Below are positions 17,889 to 27,054 of a stretch of DNA of 64,000 nucleotides, piece after piece. The stretch covers positions 1,240,001 through 1,304,000 of the forward strand of contig VISH01000001.1 of NCBI GenBank assembly GCA_007827375.1, in the 5' to 3' direction. Under the pieces are notes generated by a model. That model was given only the letters and a program-made list of their open reading frames with translations. It did no database searches and had not been told where the DNA came from. Made by a program: the position numbers and the translations under genes. The stretch's first letter is position 1. Each line of letters begins with the position of its first letter. Source of the stretch: Alteromonadaceae bacterium 2753L.S.0a.02 (GTDB lineage Bacteria > Pseudomonadota > Gammaproteobacteria > Pseudomonadales > Cellvibrionaceae).

Positions 17889-18185
17889 TTAACGCAGCGA
17901 TTGCGCTGTTTTTTGCTCAATTAGAGCAGTTAACTCTTCACTGATCGTGCTGTTGATACGATTCATGTGTGCGTTGAGCTCAGCGATTTCACGCTGGTTG
18001 ACGGTCTCAACAGGCACGACGCGGAAGTCGTCCGTAGCTACCCAGCGGTTGCTGGAGCCTATCTCCGCAAGTGCGACATCGAAAGACGAAGCACTGGAAT
18101 TCTGAGGATCTAGGGCACCAACTTCACCAGAAACAGCTACATTCGAGAGCAGTGCAAGAGCGATTACGCTTGCTAACTTGTTCAT
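17889..18185 (-). CDS. Small exported protein of unknown function
   Basis: 98 residues, ATG preceded by AAGGAG. It has a signal peptide (MNKLASVIALALLSNVAVSG). The mature ~78 residues are acidic, with a predicted C-terminal amphipathic helix (VNQREIAELNAHMNRINSTISEELTALIEQKT). It has no Cys or recognised domain. It has its own long 5' leader with a hairpin and a strong terminator, suggesting an abundant single-gene transcript. Probably periplasmic. Confidence 0.75.
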   Translation of the reverse strand: MNKLASVIALALLSNVAVSGEVGALDPQNSSASSFDVALAEIGSSNRWVATDDFRVVPVETVNQREIAELNAHMNRINSTISEELTALIEQKTAQSLR

Positions 18186-18229
18186 CGAAAAATCTCCTTA
18201 AAGATGTATGGTGGTGGTTGATACCGAAG

Positions 18230-18250
18230 GTCAGGAGCACCACTCCTGAC
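18230..18250 (-). promoter_or_regulatory. Hairpin upstream of the small exported protein gene
   Basis: A perfect 8-bp inverted repeat (GTCAGGAG, five-base spacer, CTCCTGAC) lies about 45 bp upstream of the start codon at 18185. In the mRNA it would form a stable 5' leader stem; it could equally be an operator. No known riboswitch pattern is visible. Confidence 0.35.
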
Positions 18251-18268
18251 GTCCGTTCAAGGCGTTTC

Positions 18269-18569
18269 GTTACCTTGTGATACGTATAGTAACCAAAGGT
18301 AACACTTTTGGCAATCTATATTTTAACTGCGCTTTAAATGAGAATTTGTGTCATTTTCTGGTAACATCACAACATATAGCAATAAATGATTAATAATACC
18401 CATATCTTGTGCTTCCCAGTTTGTTTTAATTCCTTTAAGGTATATTAAATAGGTTTTAATATCTTTAGATATTATATAAATTGGTGTTACCCAAAGTTTC
18501 GGATATACTGAAAGTGTGATCTTCTTCAATTTGTTACCCAAAGATGACGCCCTGTTACTTATAGGTAAC
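18269..18569. repeat. Cluster of GGTAAC/GTTACC words in intergenic DNA
   Basis: Within 300 bp of A/T-rich non-coding DNA the hexamer GGTAAC occurs six times in either orientation (18269, 18298, 18360, 18486, 18533, 18564). Two copies extend to GTTACCCAAAG (18486, 18533) and one to the mirrored ACCAAAGGTAAC (18292-18303). The array lies between the divergent small exported protein gene and the ompA-family gene and looks like multiple sites for one DNA-binding protein. The 558-bp gap 18186-18743 holds no credible gene. Confidence 0.5.
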
Positions 18570-18580
18570 GGGGCAATTTT
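18549..18580 (+). terminator. Stem-loop with short T tail upstream of the ompA-family gene
   Basis: A 10-bp stem (GCCCTGTTAC/GTAACGGGGC, one G-T pair) with a 6-base loop is followed by AATTTT. No annotated plus-strand gene ends here, so it may end an unannotated RNA from the GGTAAC region or act in the ompA-family leader. Confidence 0.4.
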
Positions 18581-18743
18581 GGTGTCTGGCGCAAATTGGC
18601 GCAGATCGTTGTTTGGCCGGGATTCCCGCCGTATAAAATAGCCGGCTTTGCATCACATTAATAAGTAGTTCCCTGTCGTATCGACCTACAGCCTTCCTTG
18701 TTGTTGGGGATCGCTGTATTACAACCCTCTAAAGGAGTGAGAC

Positions 18744-19886
18744 ATGTTCAGAAAAACAAAATTAACAATGGCGTTGGGTGTACTGGCTACGTTAGCGGCA
18801 GCGCCGGGGTACGCGCAAAATGAGCACAGTGAATTGGGTGTTGGTGGTACCTTTTTCATGTTTGATGAAGACTGGGGAATTAATAATGACTTCGGAGTGC
18901 GTGGACTTATAGGGCATCGTTTCAACGACCAACTTGGATTGGAAGTTGTGCTCGATAAAGTGTGGGCTAAAACTGAAGACAGCGATATGAGTTTGAAAGG
19001 CACGCAATTCCATATTGATGGCCTCTACCACTTTAATACACGTGCAAACTGGCAACCTTACGTCTCTGTTGGTTGGGGTAATGGCACATTCGATGTGGAA
19101 GATATCTCCTTCGAAAGTACCGCCGCCAATGTTGGCTTGGGTATTAAATGGTACGTCACCGAGAAATTCGCGCTTCGCCCGTCGGTAAACCGCTTCTTTA
19201 ATACCGAGGGCAACGGCGACAAAGTTGGCGATAAAGAGCTAAAAATGAATCACACGGTCGCTGGAATCACGCTTTCCTACGTCTGGGGCCGAGGTGAGAC
19301 CGCCAAGCCGGCGCCCATTAAAATGAGCGATGCAGATGGTGATGGTGTGGCAGATGCGGCTGATCAATGCCCTAATACGCCATCAGGCGCATCAGTAGAT
19401 TCCATGGGTTGCCCCATCGATACTGATGGCGATGGTGTATTTGATTACCTCGACCAATGTCCAGGCACTGGAGCGAATTTAAAGGTCGACGATAAGGGCT
19501 GCCCCATGAGTCTAAGCGAGACCGTTTCGATTGATCTGAAAGTGAATTTCGATTCCAACAGCGATGTGGTGAAACCCGAGTATTTCTCAGAAATCCAGAA
19601 GGTTGCCGATTTTATGTCGCAATACGCCAATACTCAGGTGACCATTGAAGGCCACACAGATACCAGTGGTGCCGCTTCTTACAACAAGTCCTTATCGCAA
19701 AAACGCGCCGATGCGGTGGCGCAAGTATTAATTAGCCAGTTTAATGTCGACAGTTCTCGAGTAAGCGCGATCGGGTATGGGGAAGAAAAGCCCATTGCTG
19801 ATGAAAGTACCCGAGAAGGCCGCATGGCGAACCGACGCGTTGTCGCAGTAGTTTCCGCTGAAGTAGAGAGCATGCAACAGAAATAA
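18744..19886 (+). CDS. OmpA-family outer-membrane protein with calcium-binding repeats
   Basis: 380 residues. A strong AAAGGAG precedes the ATG; the signal peptide ends GYAQ. Residues ~25-185 form an eight-strand OmpA-like barrel (ELGVGGTFFMFDEDWG ... TLSYVWG). Next come two thrombospondin type-3-like repeats, DADGDGVADAADQC and DTDGDGVFDYLDQC, which normally bind Ca2+ and bridge to the peptidoglycan domain. The C-terminal OmpA domain (VNFDSNSDVVKP, VTIEGHTDTSGAASYN, NRRVVAVV) has the residues that grip diaminopimelate. It anchors the outer membrane to the cell wall. A shorter barrel-only paralogue follows. Confidence 0.92.
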   Translation: MFRKTKLTMALGVLATLAAAPGYAQNEHSELGVGGTFFMFDEDWGINNDFGVRGLIGHRFNDQLGLEVVLDKVWAKTEDSDMSLKGTQFHIDGLYHFNTRANWQPYVSVGWGNGTFDVEDISFESTAANVGLGIKWYVTEKFALRPSVNRFFNTEGNGDKVGDKELKMNHTVAGITLSYVWGRGETAKPAPIKMSDADGDGVADAADQCPNTPSGASVDSMGCPIDTDGDGVFDYLDQCPGTGANLKVDDKGCPMSLSETVSIDLKVNFDSNSDVVKPEYFSEIQKVADFMSQYANTQVTIEGHTDTSGAASYNKSLSQKRADAVAQVLISQFNVDSSRVSAIGYGEEKPIADESTREGRMANRRVVAVVSAEVESMQQK

Positions 19887-19913
19887 AAAAACCATCGAAA
19901 AGTTATTAAAAGA

Positions 19914-19948
19914 AAAGCCCGTTGCGCGAGCTGCGGGCTTTTTTTTAT
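19914..19948 (+). terminator. Rho-independent terminator after the ompA-family gene
   Basis: AAGCCCG ... CGGGCTT with a G/C-rich loop is followed by a run of eight T residues, 28 bp after the stop codon. Confidence 0.85.
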
Positions 19949-20020
19949 CATGCAGCCCTTGAGTTCCTTAGGGATTTCAACATTAGCAACACTGCCTATT
20001 TGTGAAGCTGAACAACAAAG

Positions 20021-20569
20021 ATGACACAGACATTCAAAACAAATCTATTCAGAATTGTTTCCCTGGCACTGGTATTTGCGGCGTCCAATGGCTATGCCCA
20101 GAAACAACATACATTGGAGGTAGGGGGTGGTATTAGCTATAACCTTCTTGGTAAAGATTGGGGTTTTGGCGACGGCCTTGCCCTGGATGGCTATATCGGC
20201 GTGCGCTGCTCTTGCGGTTTCGGTGCTGAGATCACAAGCCAGGTCTTCTCTGATGAACAGGAAAATGGCACTTTAACCATAAAGCAATACGCTATTAATG
20301 GTCTTTACCATTTTAACAATCAGGGTGTAGTTAGGCCTTATCTGGGCCTCGGTTGGGGACAATGGAATGCTGATGTTGACTATAAAACCAACTTCCTGAG
20401 TGTCGATCGAGTTAAGGCAGGGTCTACTTTTGGCAGTGCCAGCGTTGGTTTAAAAATATTCCCCAGCCGCCAATTTATTATTCGACCAGCTTTGAAATAT
20501 TTAAAATCCACTGAAAATCGCGACTTCGATATTACCTCCGTGGGAGTGGGTTTGGCGTATAGCTGGTAA
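20021..20569 (+). CDS. Outer-membrane beta-barrel protein, short paralogue of the preceding gene
   Basis: 182 residues with signal peptide ending NGYAQKQ. It aligns along its length with the barrel domain of the preceding OmpA-family protein (LEVGGGISYNLLGKDWGFG against LGVGGTFFMFDEDWGIN; INGLYHFNNQGVVRPYLGLGWG against IDGLYHFNTRANWQPYVSVGWG; final strand GVGLAYSW). It lacks the Ca-binding repeats and peptidoglycan domain and ends on an aromatic residue, as barrels do. Probably a tandem duplicate that lost, or never gained, the C-terminal half. A terminator separates the two genes. Confidence 0.82.
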   Translation: MTQTFKTNLFRIVSLALVFAASNGYAQKQHTLEVGGGISYNLLGKDWGFGDGLALDGYIGVRCSCGFGAEITSQVFSDEQENGTLTIKQYAINGLYHFNNQGVVRPYLGLGWGQWNADVDYKTNFLSVDRVKAGSTFGSASVGLKIFPSRQFIIRPALKYLKSTENRDFDITSVGVGLAYSW

Positions 20570-20700
20570 TTCGCTGACTCAATATTGAACTCGGTGTTGC
20601 GCCAAAAGAGTACAAGTTAGGAATGCAATCTCCTGCCACTTAAGTTGCTATATTCGTTAAAATCGGCCTCTCAAAGTCTAAAAACCTCCGGAATGCCCCT

Positions 20701-23403
20701 ATGACTGCCAAGCCCGTGCTCCTGGTGGATGGATCTTCGTATCTCTACCGCGCCTTTCATGCCATGTATAAAGCCGATTTACGCACCAAAGATGGCTTTC
20801 CCACCGGCGCAATTCGGGGGGTGGTGGCGATGTTGAAGCGCCTTGAAAAAGATTATCCGGAAAGTCCCGTCGCAGTGGTGTTCGATGCCAAGGGCAAAAC
20901 CTTTCGCGATGACCTCTACAAAGAATACAAGGCGAATCGGCCGCCGATGCCAGACGACCTGCGTGAGCAGGTGCAACCGCTCCATGAAATTATTCGCGCT
21001 ATGGGATTCCCGATGTTGATTGTTGAAGGCGTGGAAGCCGATGATGTAATCGGCACTCTAGCCAGGGAAGCCACCGAAAAGGGCATGCCGGTAGTGGTAT
21101 CGACCGGCGACAAGGATATGGCGCAGCTCGTCAATGAGCACGTCACCCTGGTGAACACCATGACCGAAACCGTAATGGATATTGAGGGAGTTAAAGAAAA
21201 ATTTGGTATACCGCCCGAGTTGATCATAGATTACCTGGCTTTGATGGGCGATAAAGTGGATAACATCCCCGGGGTTGAAAAATGTGGCCCTAAAACCGCC
21301 GTAAAATGGCTGGAGCAGTTTGGCTCGCTGCAAGGTGTAATGGATAACGCCGATGAGGTAAAAGGTAAGGTCGGCGAAAACCTGCGAGATGCGCTGCAAC
21401 AATTACCGTTGTCTTACGAACTCGCCACCATCAAAACCGATGTGGAATTGGAGCTGCCAATCGAGGCGCTTCAACAACAAGCACCGGATAATGGTGTGCT
21501 TTTGGATTGGTTTAAAAAACTGGAATTCAATGCCTGGATTGCTGAGCTAGAGGACGCTGAAACGGGGGAAACTTTGACCTCGCTTGAAGCCATCGAAACC
21601 GATTACGAAATTGTGCTCGATGAAAAACGTTTTGCCGAGTGGTTAAACATTCTCAAAAAATCTGCGCTCTTTGCGTTCGATACCGAAACCACCAGCTTAA
21701 ATTACATGGATGCAGAAATTGTGGGTGTGAGTTTCTCGGTGGAGGTTGGAAAGGCGGCCTATGTGCCGGTAGCGCACGACTATCTCGGTGCGCCACAGCA
21801 ATTATCACGCGATAATGTGCTCAATCAGCTAAAACCCTTTTTAGAAGATCCGCAGCATAAAAAAGTTGGCCAGAATTTAAAGTACGACGCCAATGTCTTG
21901 GCGAATTACGATATCACCCTGCGAGGCATTGAATACGATACCATGCTGGAATCCTATGTGTTCAACAGCACGGCTAACCGGCACGATATGGACACCCTGG
22001 CCGAAATTCACCTGGGTCATAAAACCATTCACTTCGAAGACATTGCCGGCAAGGGCGCAAAGCAATTAACGTTTAACCAATTAAAACTTGAAGAGGCCGG
22101 CCCTTACGCGGCAGAAGATGCCGATATTACCTTACGATTGCACCACGCGCTTTGGCCTCAAGTGTCTGGGCAATCCGGTTTAAAAACGATTTTTGAAAAT
22201 GTTGAATTACCTCTGGTACCCATTTTGTCGCGTGTAGAGCGCAATGGGGCATTATTAGATACCGACGCCTTGGCACAACAAAGCTTCGAACACGGCGAAA
22301 CTATGGCCAAACTGGAAAAAGAAGCTTTCGACCTGGCTGGTGAGGAATTTAATCTGGGTTCACCCAAGCAGTTGGCAACCATCTTGTTTGAAAAAATGAA
22401 TTTGCCAGTAGTGAAAAAAACCGCAAAGGGTGCACCCTCAACTAACGAAGAAGTGATGCAGGAACTGGCGCTGGACTACCCGTTGCCCAAAGTTATTTTG
22501 CAACATCGCAGCCTCTCGAAATTAAAAAATACCTATACCGATAAACTCCCCTTATTGGTGAATAAAAGAACCGGCCGGGTGCATACATCTTATCACCAAG
22601 CTGTGGCGGCTACGGGGCGTCTCTCATCAAGTGATCCTAACTTACAAAATATTCCCATTAAAACCGAAGAAGGACGCCGTGTTCGTCAGGCTTTTATTGC
22701 ACCGCAAGGCTACAAAATTGTTGCTGCAGATTATTCGCAAATTGAACTTCGCATTATGGCGCACTTGTCCGGCGATGTCGGTTTGAAAAAAGCATTCTCT
22801 GAAGGTCTGGACGTACACAAAGCCACAGCCGCTGAAGTGTTTGGTTGCGACGTCGATAAAGTTAGCGTCGAACAACGTCGCAGTGCCAAGGCGATAAATT
22901 TTGGCTTGATTTATGGTATGAGTGCCTTCGGACTTGCTCGCCAATTACGCATTGGGCGCGCGGATGCGCAAAGTTACATCGACACCTACTTTGAACGCTA
23001 CCCCGGTGTTGCAGCCTATATGGACAGCATTCGCAAATCGGCCGCAGAACAGGGTTATGTGGAAACACTGTTGGGGCGCCGCTTATATTTACCCGAAATA
23101 AATTCCAAAAATGGTATGCGCCGTCAGGCCGCGGAGCGTACCGCGATCAACGCACCCATGCAGGGAACCGCAGCCGATATTATTAAACGCGCAATGATCG
23201 ATGTGGATGCCTGGTTGAATAAAGATAAAGTCAATGCCCGTATGATCATGCAAGTACACGATGAGCTGGTATTGGAAGTGGCGGAGGACAAGGTTCAGGA
23301 AATAACTGAGACTTTGTGCGATATTATGTCAAACGCTGTTGAACTGAGCGTGCCGCTGCTGGTGGAAGCAGGCGTTGGTATCAATTGGGATGAAGCGCAT
23401 TAA
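20701..23403 (+). CDS. polA: DNA polymerase I
   Basis: 900 residues, close to the usual ~930. All three domains are present. The 5' nuclease is at 1-290 (LVDGSSYLYRAFHA, VVFDAKGKTFRDD, EADDVIGTLA, STGDKDMAQLV, GDKVDNIPGV). The 3'-5' proofreading exonuclease starts near 324 (AFDTETTSLNYMDAEIVGVS) with its catalytic acidic residues intact. The polymerase has motif A AADYSQIELRIMAHLSG, the O-helix RRSAKAINFGLIYGMS and motif C QVHDELVLEV. It fills gaps after Okazaki primer removal and in excision repair. It is a stand-alone gene with about 130 bp upstream. Confidence 0.98.
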   Translation: MTAKPVLLVDGSSYLYRAFHAMYKADLRTKDGFPTGAIRGVVAMLKRLEKDYPESPVAVVFDAKGKTFRDDLYKEYKANRPPMPDDLREQVQPLHEIIRAMGFPMLIVEGVEADDVIGTLAREATEKGMPVVVSTGDKDMAQLVNEHVTLVNTMTETVMDIEGVKEKFGIPPELIIDYLALMGDKVDNIPGVEKCGPKTAVKWLEQFGSLQGVMDNADEVKGKVGENLRDALQQLPLSYELATIKTDVELELPIEALQQQAPDNGVLLDWFKKLEFNAWIAELEDAETGETLTSLEAIETDYEIVLDEKRFAEWLNILKKSALFAFDTETTSLNYMDAEIVGVSFSVEVGKAAYVPVAHDYLGAPQQLSRDNVLNQLKPFLEDPQHKKVGQNLKYDANVLANYDITLRGIEYDTMLESYVFNSTANRHDMDTLAEIHLGHKTIHFEDIAGKGAKQLTFNQLKLEEAGPYAAEDADITLRLHHALWPQVSGQSGLKTIFENVELPLVPILSRVERNGALLDTDALAQQSFEHGETMAKLEKEAFDLAGEEFNLGSPKQLATILFEKMNLPVVKKTAKGAPSTNEEVMQELALDYPLPKVILQHRSLSKLKNTYTDKLPLLVNKRTGRVHTSYHQAVAATGRLSSSDPNLQNIPIKTEEGRRVRQAFIAPQGYKIVAADYSQIELRIMAHLSGDVGLKKAFSEGLDVHKATAAEVFGCDVDKVSVEQRRSAKAINFGLIYGMSAFGLARQLRIGRADAQSYIDTYFERYPGVAAYMDSIRKSAAEQGYVETLLGRRLYLPEINSKNGMRRQAAERTAINAPMQGTAADIIKRAMIDVDAWLNKDKVNARMIMQVHDELVLEVAEDKVQEITETLCDIMSNAVELSVPLLVEAGVGINWDEAH

Positions 23404-23501
23404 TTCACCTATGCTAAAGAATCGAGAGCGCCGTTTTTGAGGTTTAGGGGCGTGCTCTAACCTGCTGGAATAATTATTAAAACAATATTAAAGAGTATTT
23501 T

Positions 23502-23837
23502 ATGTCAGATTTACCCAATTGCCCGTCATGTAACTCCGAATACACCTATCACGACGGTAATCTTTTTGTTTGCCCGGAATGTGCCCATGAGTGGTCGGAG
23601 GCGGATGCTGCTCATAGCGACGAGAAAATAATCAAAGATGCCAATGGTAATCCCCTTGCCGATGGCGATACAGTTTCTGTAATCAAAGATCTAAAAGTGA
23701 AAGGCAGTTCACTGGTCGTGAAAGTAGGTACCAAGGTTAAAAACATCCGTTTGGTGGATGGCGATCACGATATCGATTGTAAAATCGATGGTATAGGCGC
23801 CATGAAATTAAAATCGGAATTCGTGAAAAAAGTTTAG
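23502..23837 (+). CDS. yjdM: YjdM (PhnA) family zinc-ribbon protein
   Basis: 111 residues, the normal length. The N-terminal zinc ribbon has two Cys pairs (CPSC and CPEC), followed by the conserved domain VIKDLKVKGSSLVVKVGTKVKNIRL and ending MKLKSEFVKKV. The family was named for alkylphosphonate use but is not a phosphonatase in enterobacteria; the role is unsettled. The stop overlaps the stop of the convergent downstream gene by four bases. Confidence 0.92.
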   Translation: MSDLPNCPSCNSEYTYHDGNLFVCPECAHEWSEADAAHSDEKIIKDANGNPLADGDTVSVIKDLKVKGSSLVVKVGTKVKNIRLVDGDHDIDCKIDGIGAMKLKSEFVKKV

Positions 23838-24640
23838 TCGCTGGTAGTAATGTTTACTGTGCGTACTTGCACGGCTGTAATGTAACCTTCAGGGAATTTG
23901 GGGTCGAGCGCGCCTTCATTGCGTTTAATCACGGTAATCTCGGTGTCGCAGTTTCCTTCCAATTTAACATTTTGAGATAGGGTGGCGGCGGGAATAATTA
24001 AATAGCCGATATCGGTGTTGGAGGATTCGTCGTACTCTTCGGTATTGTTAAAGCCACAATCGACCAATACGCGTACATAGAGTTCGTCGATATCTTCGAG
24101 TAAATTATTCCATTCAATTAATAGATCATCATTTCTGCGGCTGAGTGTCGTGCCCTCAGTGGGTGTTAAAAGGGTAAAAGTCGATGGTAAAGTCACTGCG
24201 GAGCCATCTGCTGAATGGTCAAAGGTGCGTAACAATGCAAAGCTGAAGGACTGCCAATCTGGGTCAGCGTCGACCTTCGCTTCAAACAAGGTTCGGTTGT
24301 CTTTGATGGCGCTCCAAAACGCTGGCGTTTCACTGGGTGTGGTTTTGCGGGTTAACGACACAAAGTTTTGTTCTATCATTTTTTCGGCGTCGTACGCAGA
24401 TTGTGATGTGTGCAAATCACTTATAAAGCCGGATTTACCGACGTATACGCGGTCACTATCGGAAAGTCTCGCCTGAGCGCCCGCATTCCAGCCGGATTTT
24501 TCAAATTGAGCTTTGATATCAATTTGATTATCACTCGATTGCGAAACTTCGTATTTAGCATCCAAAACGCCTGTTACGTCTGGGCTATCTTCATCACAAC
24601 CTACCAGCAAGGCAGCTAATATAAGTATTCGTAAGCGCAT
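23834..24640 (-). CDS. Lipoprotein of unknown function
   Basis: 268 residues from ATG 24638-24640, chosen because it directly starts a lipoprotein signal (MRLRILILAALLVGC); the frame runs 12 codons further upstream. The lipidated Cys is followed by an acidic DEDSPD stretch typical of outer-membrane sorting. The middle resembles an Ig-like repeat used in surface proteins (TPTEGTTLSRRNDDLLIEWN). No enzyme motif is visible. It lies 16 bp downstream of the small barrel gene and is probably co-transcribed with it. Confidence 0.7.
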   Translation of the reverse strand: MRLRILILAALLVGCDEDSPDVTGVLDAKYEVSQSSDNQIDIKAQFEKSGWNAGAQARLSDSDRVYVGKSGFISDLHTSQSAYDAEKMIEQNFVSLTRKTTPSETPAFWSAIKDNRTLFEAKVDADPDWQSFSFALLRTFDHSADGSAVTLPSTFTLLTPTEGTTLSRRNDDLLIEWNNLLEDIDELYVRVLVDCGFNNTEEYDESSNTDIGYLIIPAATLSQNVKLEGNCDTEITVIKRNEGALDPKFPEGYITAVQVRTVNITTSD

Positions 24641-24656
24641 CTCGAAATCCCTGATT

Positions 24657-25169
24657 CTAAAAAGTAAATTGTGCATTCACGACAATCGTTGCGAGGTCGC
24701 TGCCACTAACATCAAATATATATTGGCTCTCTAGTTGTAGCGCGAAGAATCGCACCAAGTTCTTGGAGAGTATGATGTCTAAGCTTGGGCTAACACCGGT
24801 TTCTTCCTGGAGGCGGTAGCCGTAAAAATCTGTGTGCGTGTTAGTTCGGTGTATACCGCCGCCCACGTAGAAATCGAAAAACTTTGTGAATATTTTGTAA
24901 TCTAACTTGGCATTGATGCTTGTGCTTCTTATCTTCAATCCCTCGTCATATTTATTGTTGTTGAATTTGTCGAAGTCTGTGTAGCCAGCACGAAACAACC
25001 AATGGGGTGTTTTAGCGCCAATACTCAGGCCGAAAGTAGGGGACTCAGGTGAATAGTCATTTTCGATGGGTTGTGTAAAACCGGCATGAAGGTTGATGGC
25101 GAATTTGTTGTCTGCGAGAGCAGGCAGTGCGCATAGCAGCAAGCATGTTAGTAATATCCGTTTAATCAT
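24657..25169 (-). CDS. Outer-membrane beta-barrel protein
   Basis: 170 residues with signal peptide MIKRILLTCLLLCALPALA. The mature part alternates polar and hydrophobic residues (INLHAGFTQPIE, FGLSIGAKTPHWLFRAGY, SINAKLDYKIF, FYVGGGIHR) and ends in a C-terminal Phe (VVNAQFTF), the signature recognised by the BAM machinery. It fits an eight-stranded OmpX/OmpW-like barrel. First gene of a two-gene unit with the lipoprotein at 23834-24640. Confidence 0.78.
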   Translation of the reverse strand: MIKRILLTCLLLCALPALADNKFAINLHAGFTQPIENDYSPESPTFGLSIGAKTPHWLFRAGYTDFDKFNNNKYDEGLKIRSTSINAKLDYKIFTKFFDFYVGGGIHRTNTHTDFYGYRLQEETGVSPSLDIILSKNLVRFFALQLESQYIFDVSGSDLATIVVNAQFTF

Positions 25170-25709
25170 CCTGGCTTGAAGGTCCCTAGTTAGATATTGT
25201 TTAACAAAATTCTAGTGCGTAATCGCTTCGTTAAGCTGTTGCAAATTTGTAATTATACCTGGAAATGCCTTGCTGAAATCGGCGTGGATTTTATACGTAT
25301 CAAATACTCATCAATAAATCTGTGCGATGCTGGAAGCTGTCATGACCGCACACATGGGGTTCACGTGAGGCCTGTTAGATTGACGATGAAATGGTCAAAA
25401 AGCGGCACGATGATTCCTCCAGTAGCCCGGCTTTTAGGGTGGGTATCGATGCAATTAAGGTCGATGCTATGCCAGTTGCTATGCGGAGCCGGTTGTTGGT
25501 GCAGGAAGTTGGCAAACACGCAGGGGTTTTCTGGATGAACAGAATCTAAATCTTCAGCTCGATGGATTGGATCGACGGTGGATTATGTGGCAATTGGGGC
25601 TACCCTTGCGGTACTGCGTATCTCTCAAAAGCTAACCTACTGCTGCTTAGGAAATAAAACAAAAATACTCACGCGTAGCCAGAATTTAAAGCAATATGGA
25701 GAAAGAACC
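25170..25709. other. 540-bp intergenic region without a supported gene
   Basis: Both strands were read; the open frames here (for example 25197-25538) have no start context, no recognisable protein pattern and poor codon character. No strong hairpin or repeat was seen. The right end holds GGAG, the ribosome site of the GST gene. Confidence 0.5.
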
Positions 25710-26381
25710 GTGAAACTTGTTATTGGCAATAAGAACTATTCCAGCTGGTCGTTACGACCGTGGCTATTATTACGGCACTTTTCGCTGCCGTTTGACGAAC
25801 TTCATATCTCTTTGGGTGATAAAAATCGACGCGAAATACTGCGTGGGTTTTCGCCATCTTCTAAGGTTCCGGTATTGGTGGATGGCGATATCACGGTGTG
25901 GGATACGCTCTCAATATGTGAGTACCTCAACGAACAATATCTCGAAGGTCGCGGCTGGCCAATGCAAGTGAAAACCCGCGCTACGGCGCGCGCGGTAGTG
26001 GCTGAAATGCACGCAGGTTTCTCCGCTTTACGTATCGCTTTACCCATGAACTGTCGAGCAAGGCGTCGTGTAAAACTCAGCGAAGAAGTACGGCGCGATA
26101 TCGCGCGCATCGATGAAATCTGGTCTCAGGCAGAGCAGTTTCAGAATAACGGCCAGTGGTTATTTGGTGAATTTGGAATTGCCGATTGTTTTTTCGCGCC
26201 AGTTGCATTCCGTTTTCAAACCTATGGCATTCATTTGTCCTTGGCCGCCAGCGAATACTGCGAGCGTCTGCTCAATCACAACGGCATGAGAGCCTGGAAA
26301 TTGGCTGCGCTGGAAGAAACCGAAATTCTTAAAGAAGAGGAAGTTGGCGAAGATCTTTCCACCCGTCACGCCTACGCTTAA
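25710..26381 (+). CDS. Glutathione S-transferase family protein
   Basis: 223 residues from a GTG at 25710 preceded by GGAG. The open frame extends to 25578, but the extra part has no homology-like character, and family members begin with the same pattern seen here (KLVIGNKNYSSWSLRPWLLLRHF). The thioredoxin-like domain has the glutathione-binding SSKVPVLVDGD cis-Pro loop and DTLSICEYL. The all-alpha C-terminal half contains GEFGIADCFFAPVAFRF, the N-capping box region. Probably a cytosolic detoxifying or reducing enzyme; substrate unknown. Nearby genes are a GNAT and a GFA enzyme, the latter also from a glutathione-linked family. Confidence 0.9.
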   Translation: MKLVIGNKNYSSWSLRPWLLLRHFSLPFDELHISLGDKNRREILRGFSPSSKVPVLVDGDITVWDTLSICEYLNEQYLEGRGWPMQVKTRATARAVVAEMHAGFSALRIALPMNCRARRRVKLSEEVRRDIARIDEIWSQAEQFQNNGQWLFGEFGIADCFFAPVAFRFQTYGIHLSLAASEYCERLLNHNGMRAWKLAALEETEILKEEEVGEDLSTRHAYA

Positions 26382-26456
26382 ATCCCCACCTCTGCTATGT
26401 GAACGCCTGTCGTGGCGTTCACTCAGGCAATATCTCCCTATTTTGAAGGATCAGTT

Positions 26457-26897
26457 GTGATTGAAGTAGTGACGCATAAAAATCTCAGCGACGTACTGCC
26501 CTTAGTAAAAGCTTATCAACAGTTTTACCAGAACGATAATATTAGCGAAGCGCGTAATCGTGCATTTTTCAGCCGTTTTTGCGACGACAATTTAAGGGGG
26601 TGTCAGTTTCTATACCGGGAGACTGGTGAAGTTGCCGGGTTTGTGACGCTTTATTTTACGTTTTCATCGCAATTAGCTGATGATGTGACCGTGTTAAATG
26701 ATTTATACGTGCTACCGGAATATCGTGGTCGCGGCATTGCAAAAACACTCATTGAACACAGTTATCAAGTGAGTCGTGAACGAAATACCGCACGCCTGCA
26801 ATGGGTTACCTCCGAGAGTAACAAGATCGCGCAACTGCTATATAATCGCGTTGCCAAACACAGCGGCACCTGGATGCTGTACACCAAAACCCATTAG
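26457..26897 (+). CDS. GNAT-family N-acetyltransferase
   Basis: 146 residues from GTG 26457 with GAAGGA upstream; the frame opens at 26412 but without such a site. The acetyl-CoA-binding motif A is VLNDLYVLPEYRGRGIAKTLIEHS (R/Q-x-x-G-x-G/A pattern) and motif B follows (ARLQWVTSESNKIAQLLYNRVAK). It transfers an acetyl group to an amine; the acceptor cannot be predicted. Confidence 0.88.
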   Translation: MIEVVTHKNLSDVLPLVKAYQQFYQNDNISEARNRAFFSRFCDDNLRGCQFLYRETGEVAGFVTLYFTFSSQLADDVTVLNDLYVLPEYRGRGIAKTLIEHSYQVSRERNTARLQWVTSESNKIAQLLYNRVAKHSGTWMLYTKTH

Positions 26898-27054
26898 TAC
26901 GATTGAAATTGTCTGTGGGCAGTACTGCGGCCGGCGCTTCGCGGTTTTTTTAAGCGTGCAGTGCGATTTACAAACTCTCTTTTCGTCAATAAATTCAGAG
27001 CACTCTACCTTGCTCACACGAGGCAGCTTGGTCGAGTGTATTAGGGATGCAATT

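Noticed and set aside
17651..17944. 97-residue plus-strand frame after znuA
   Set aside because: It covers the minus-strand terminator and 3' end of the small exported protein gene; basic, unstructured composition, no ribosome site.
18323..18541. 72-residue minus-strand frame in the GGTAAC region
   Set aside because: Starts at TTG without a ribosome site in A/T-rich DNA full of repeated words.
25197..25538. 113-residue frame upstream of the GST gene
   Set aside because: No recognisable pattern, several Cys/Trp clusters typical of random reading, no start signal.
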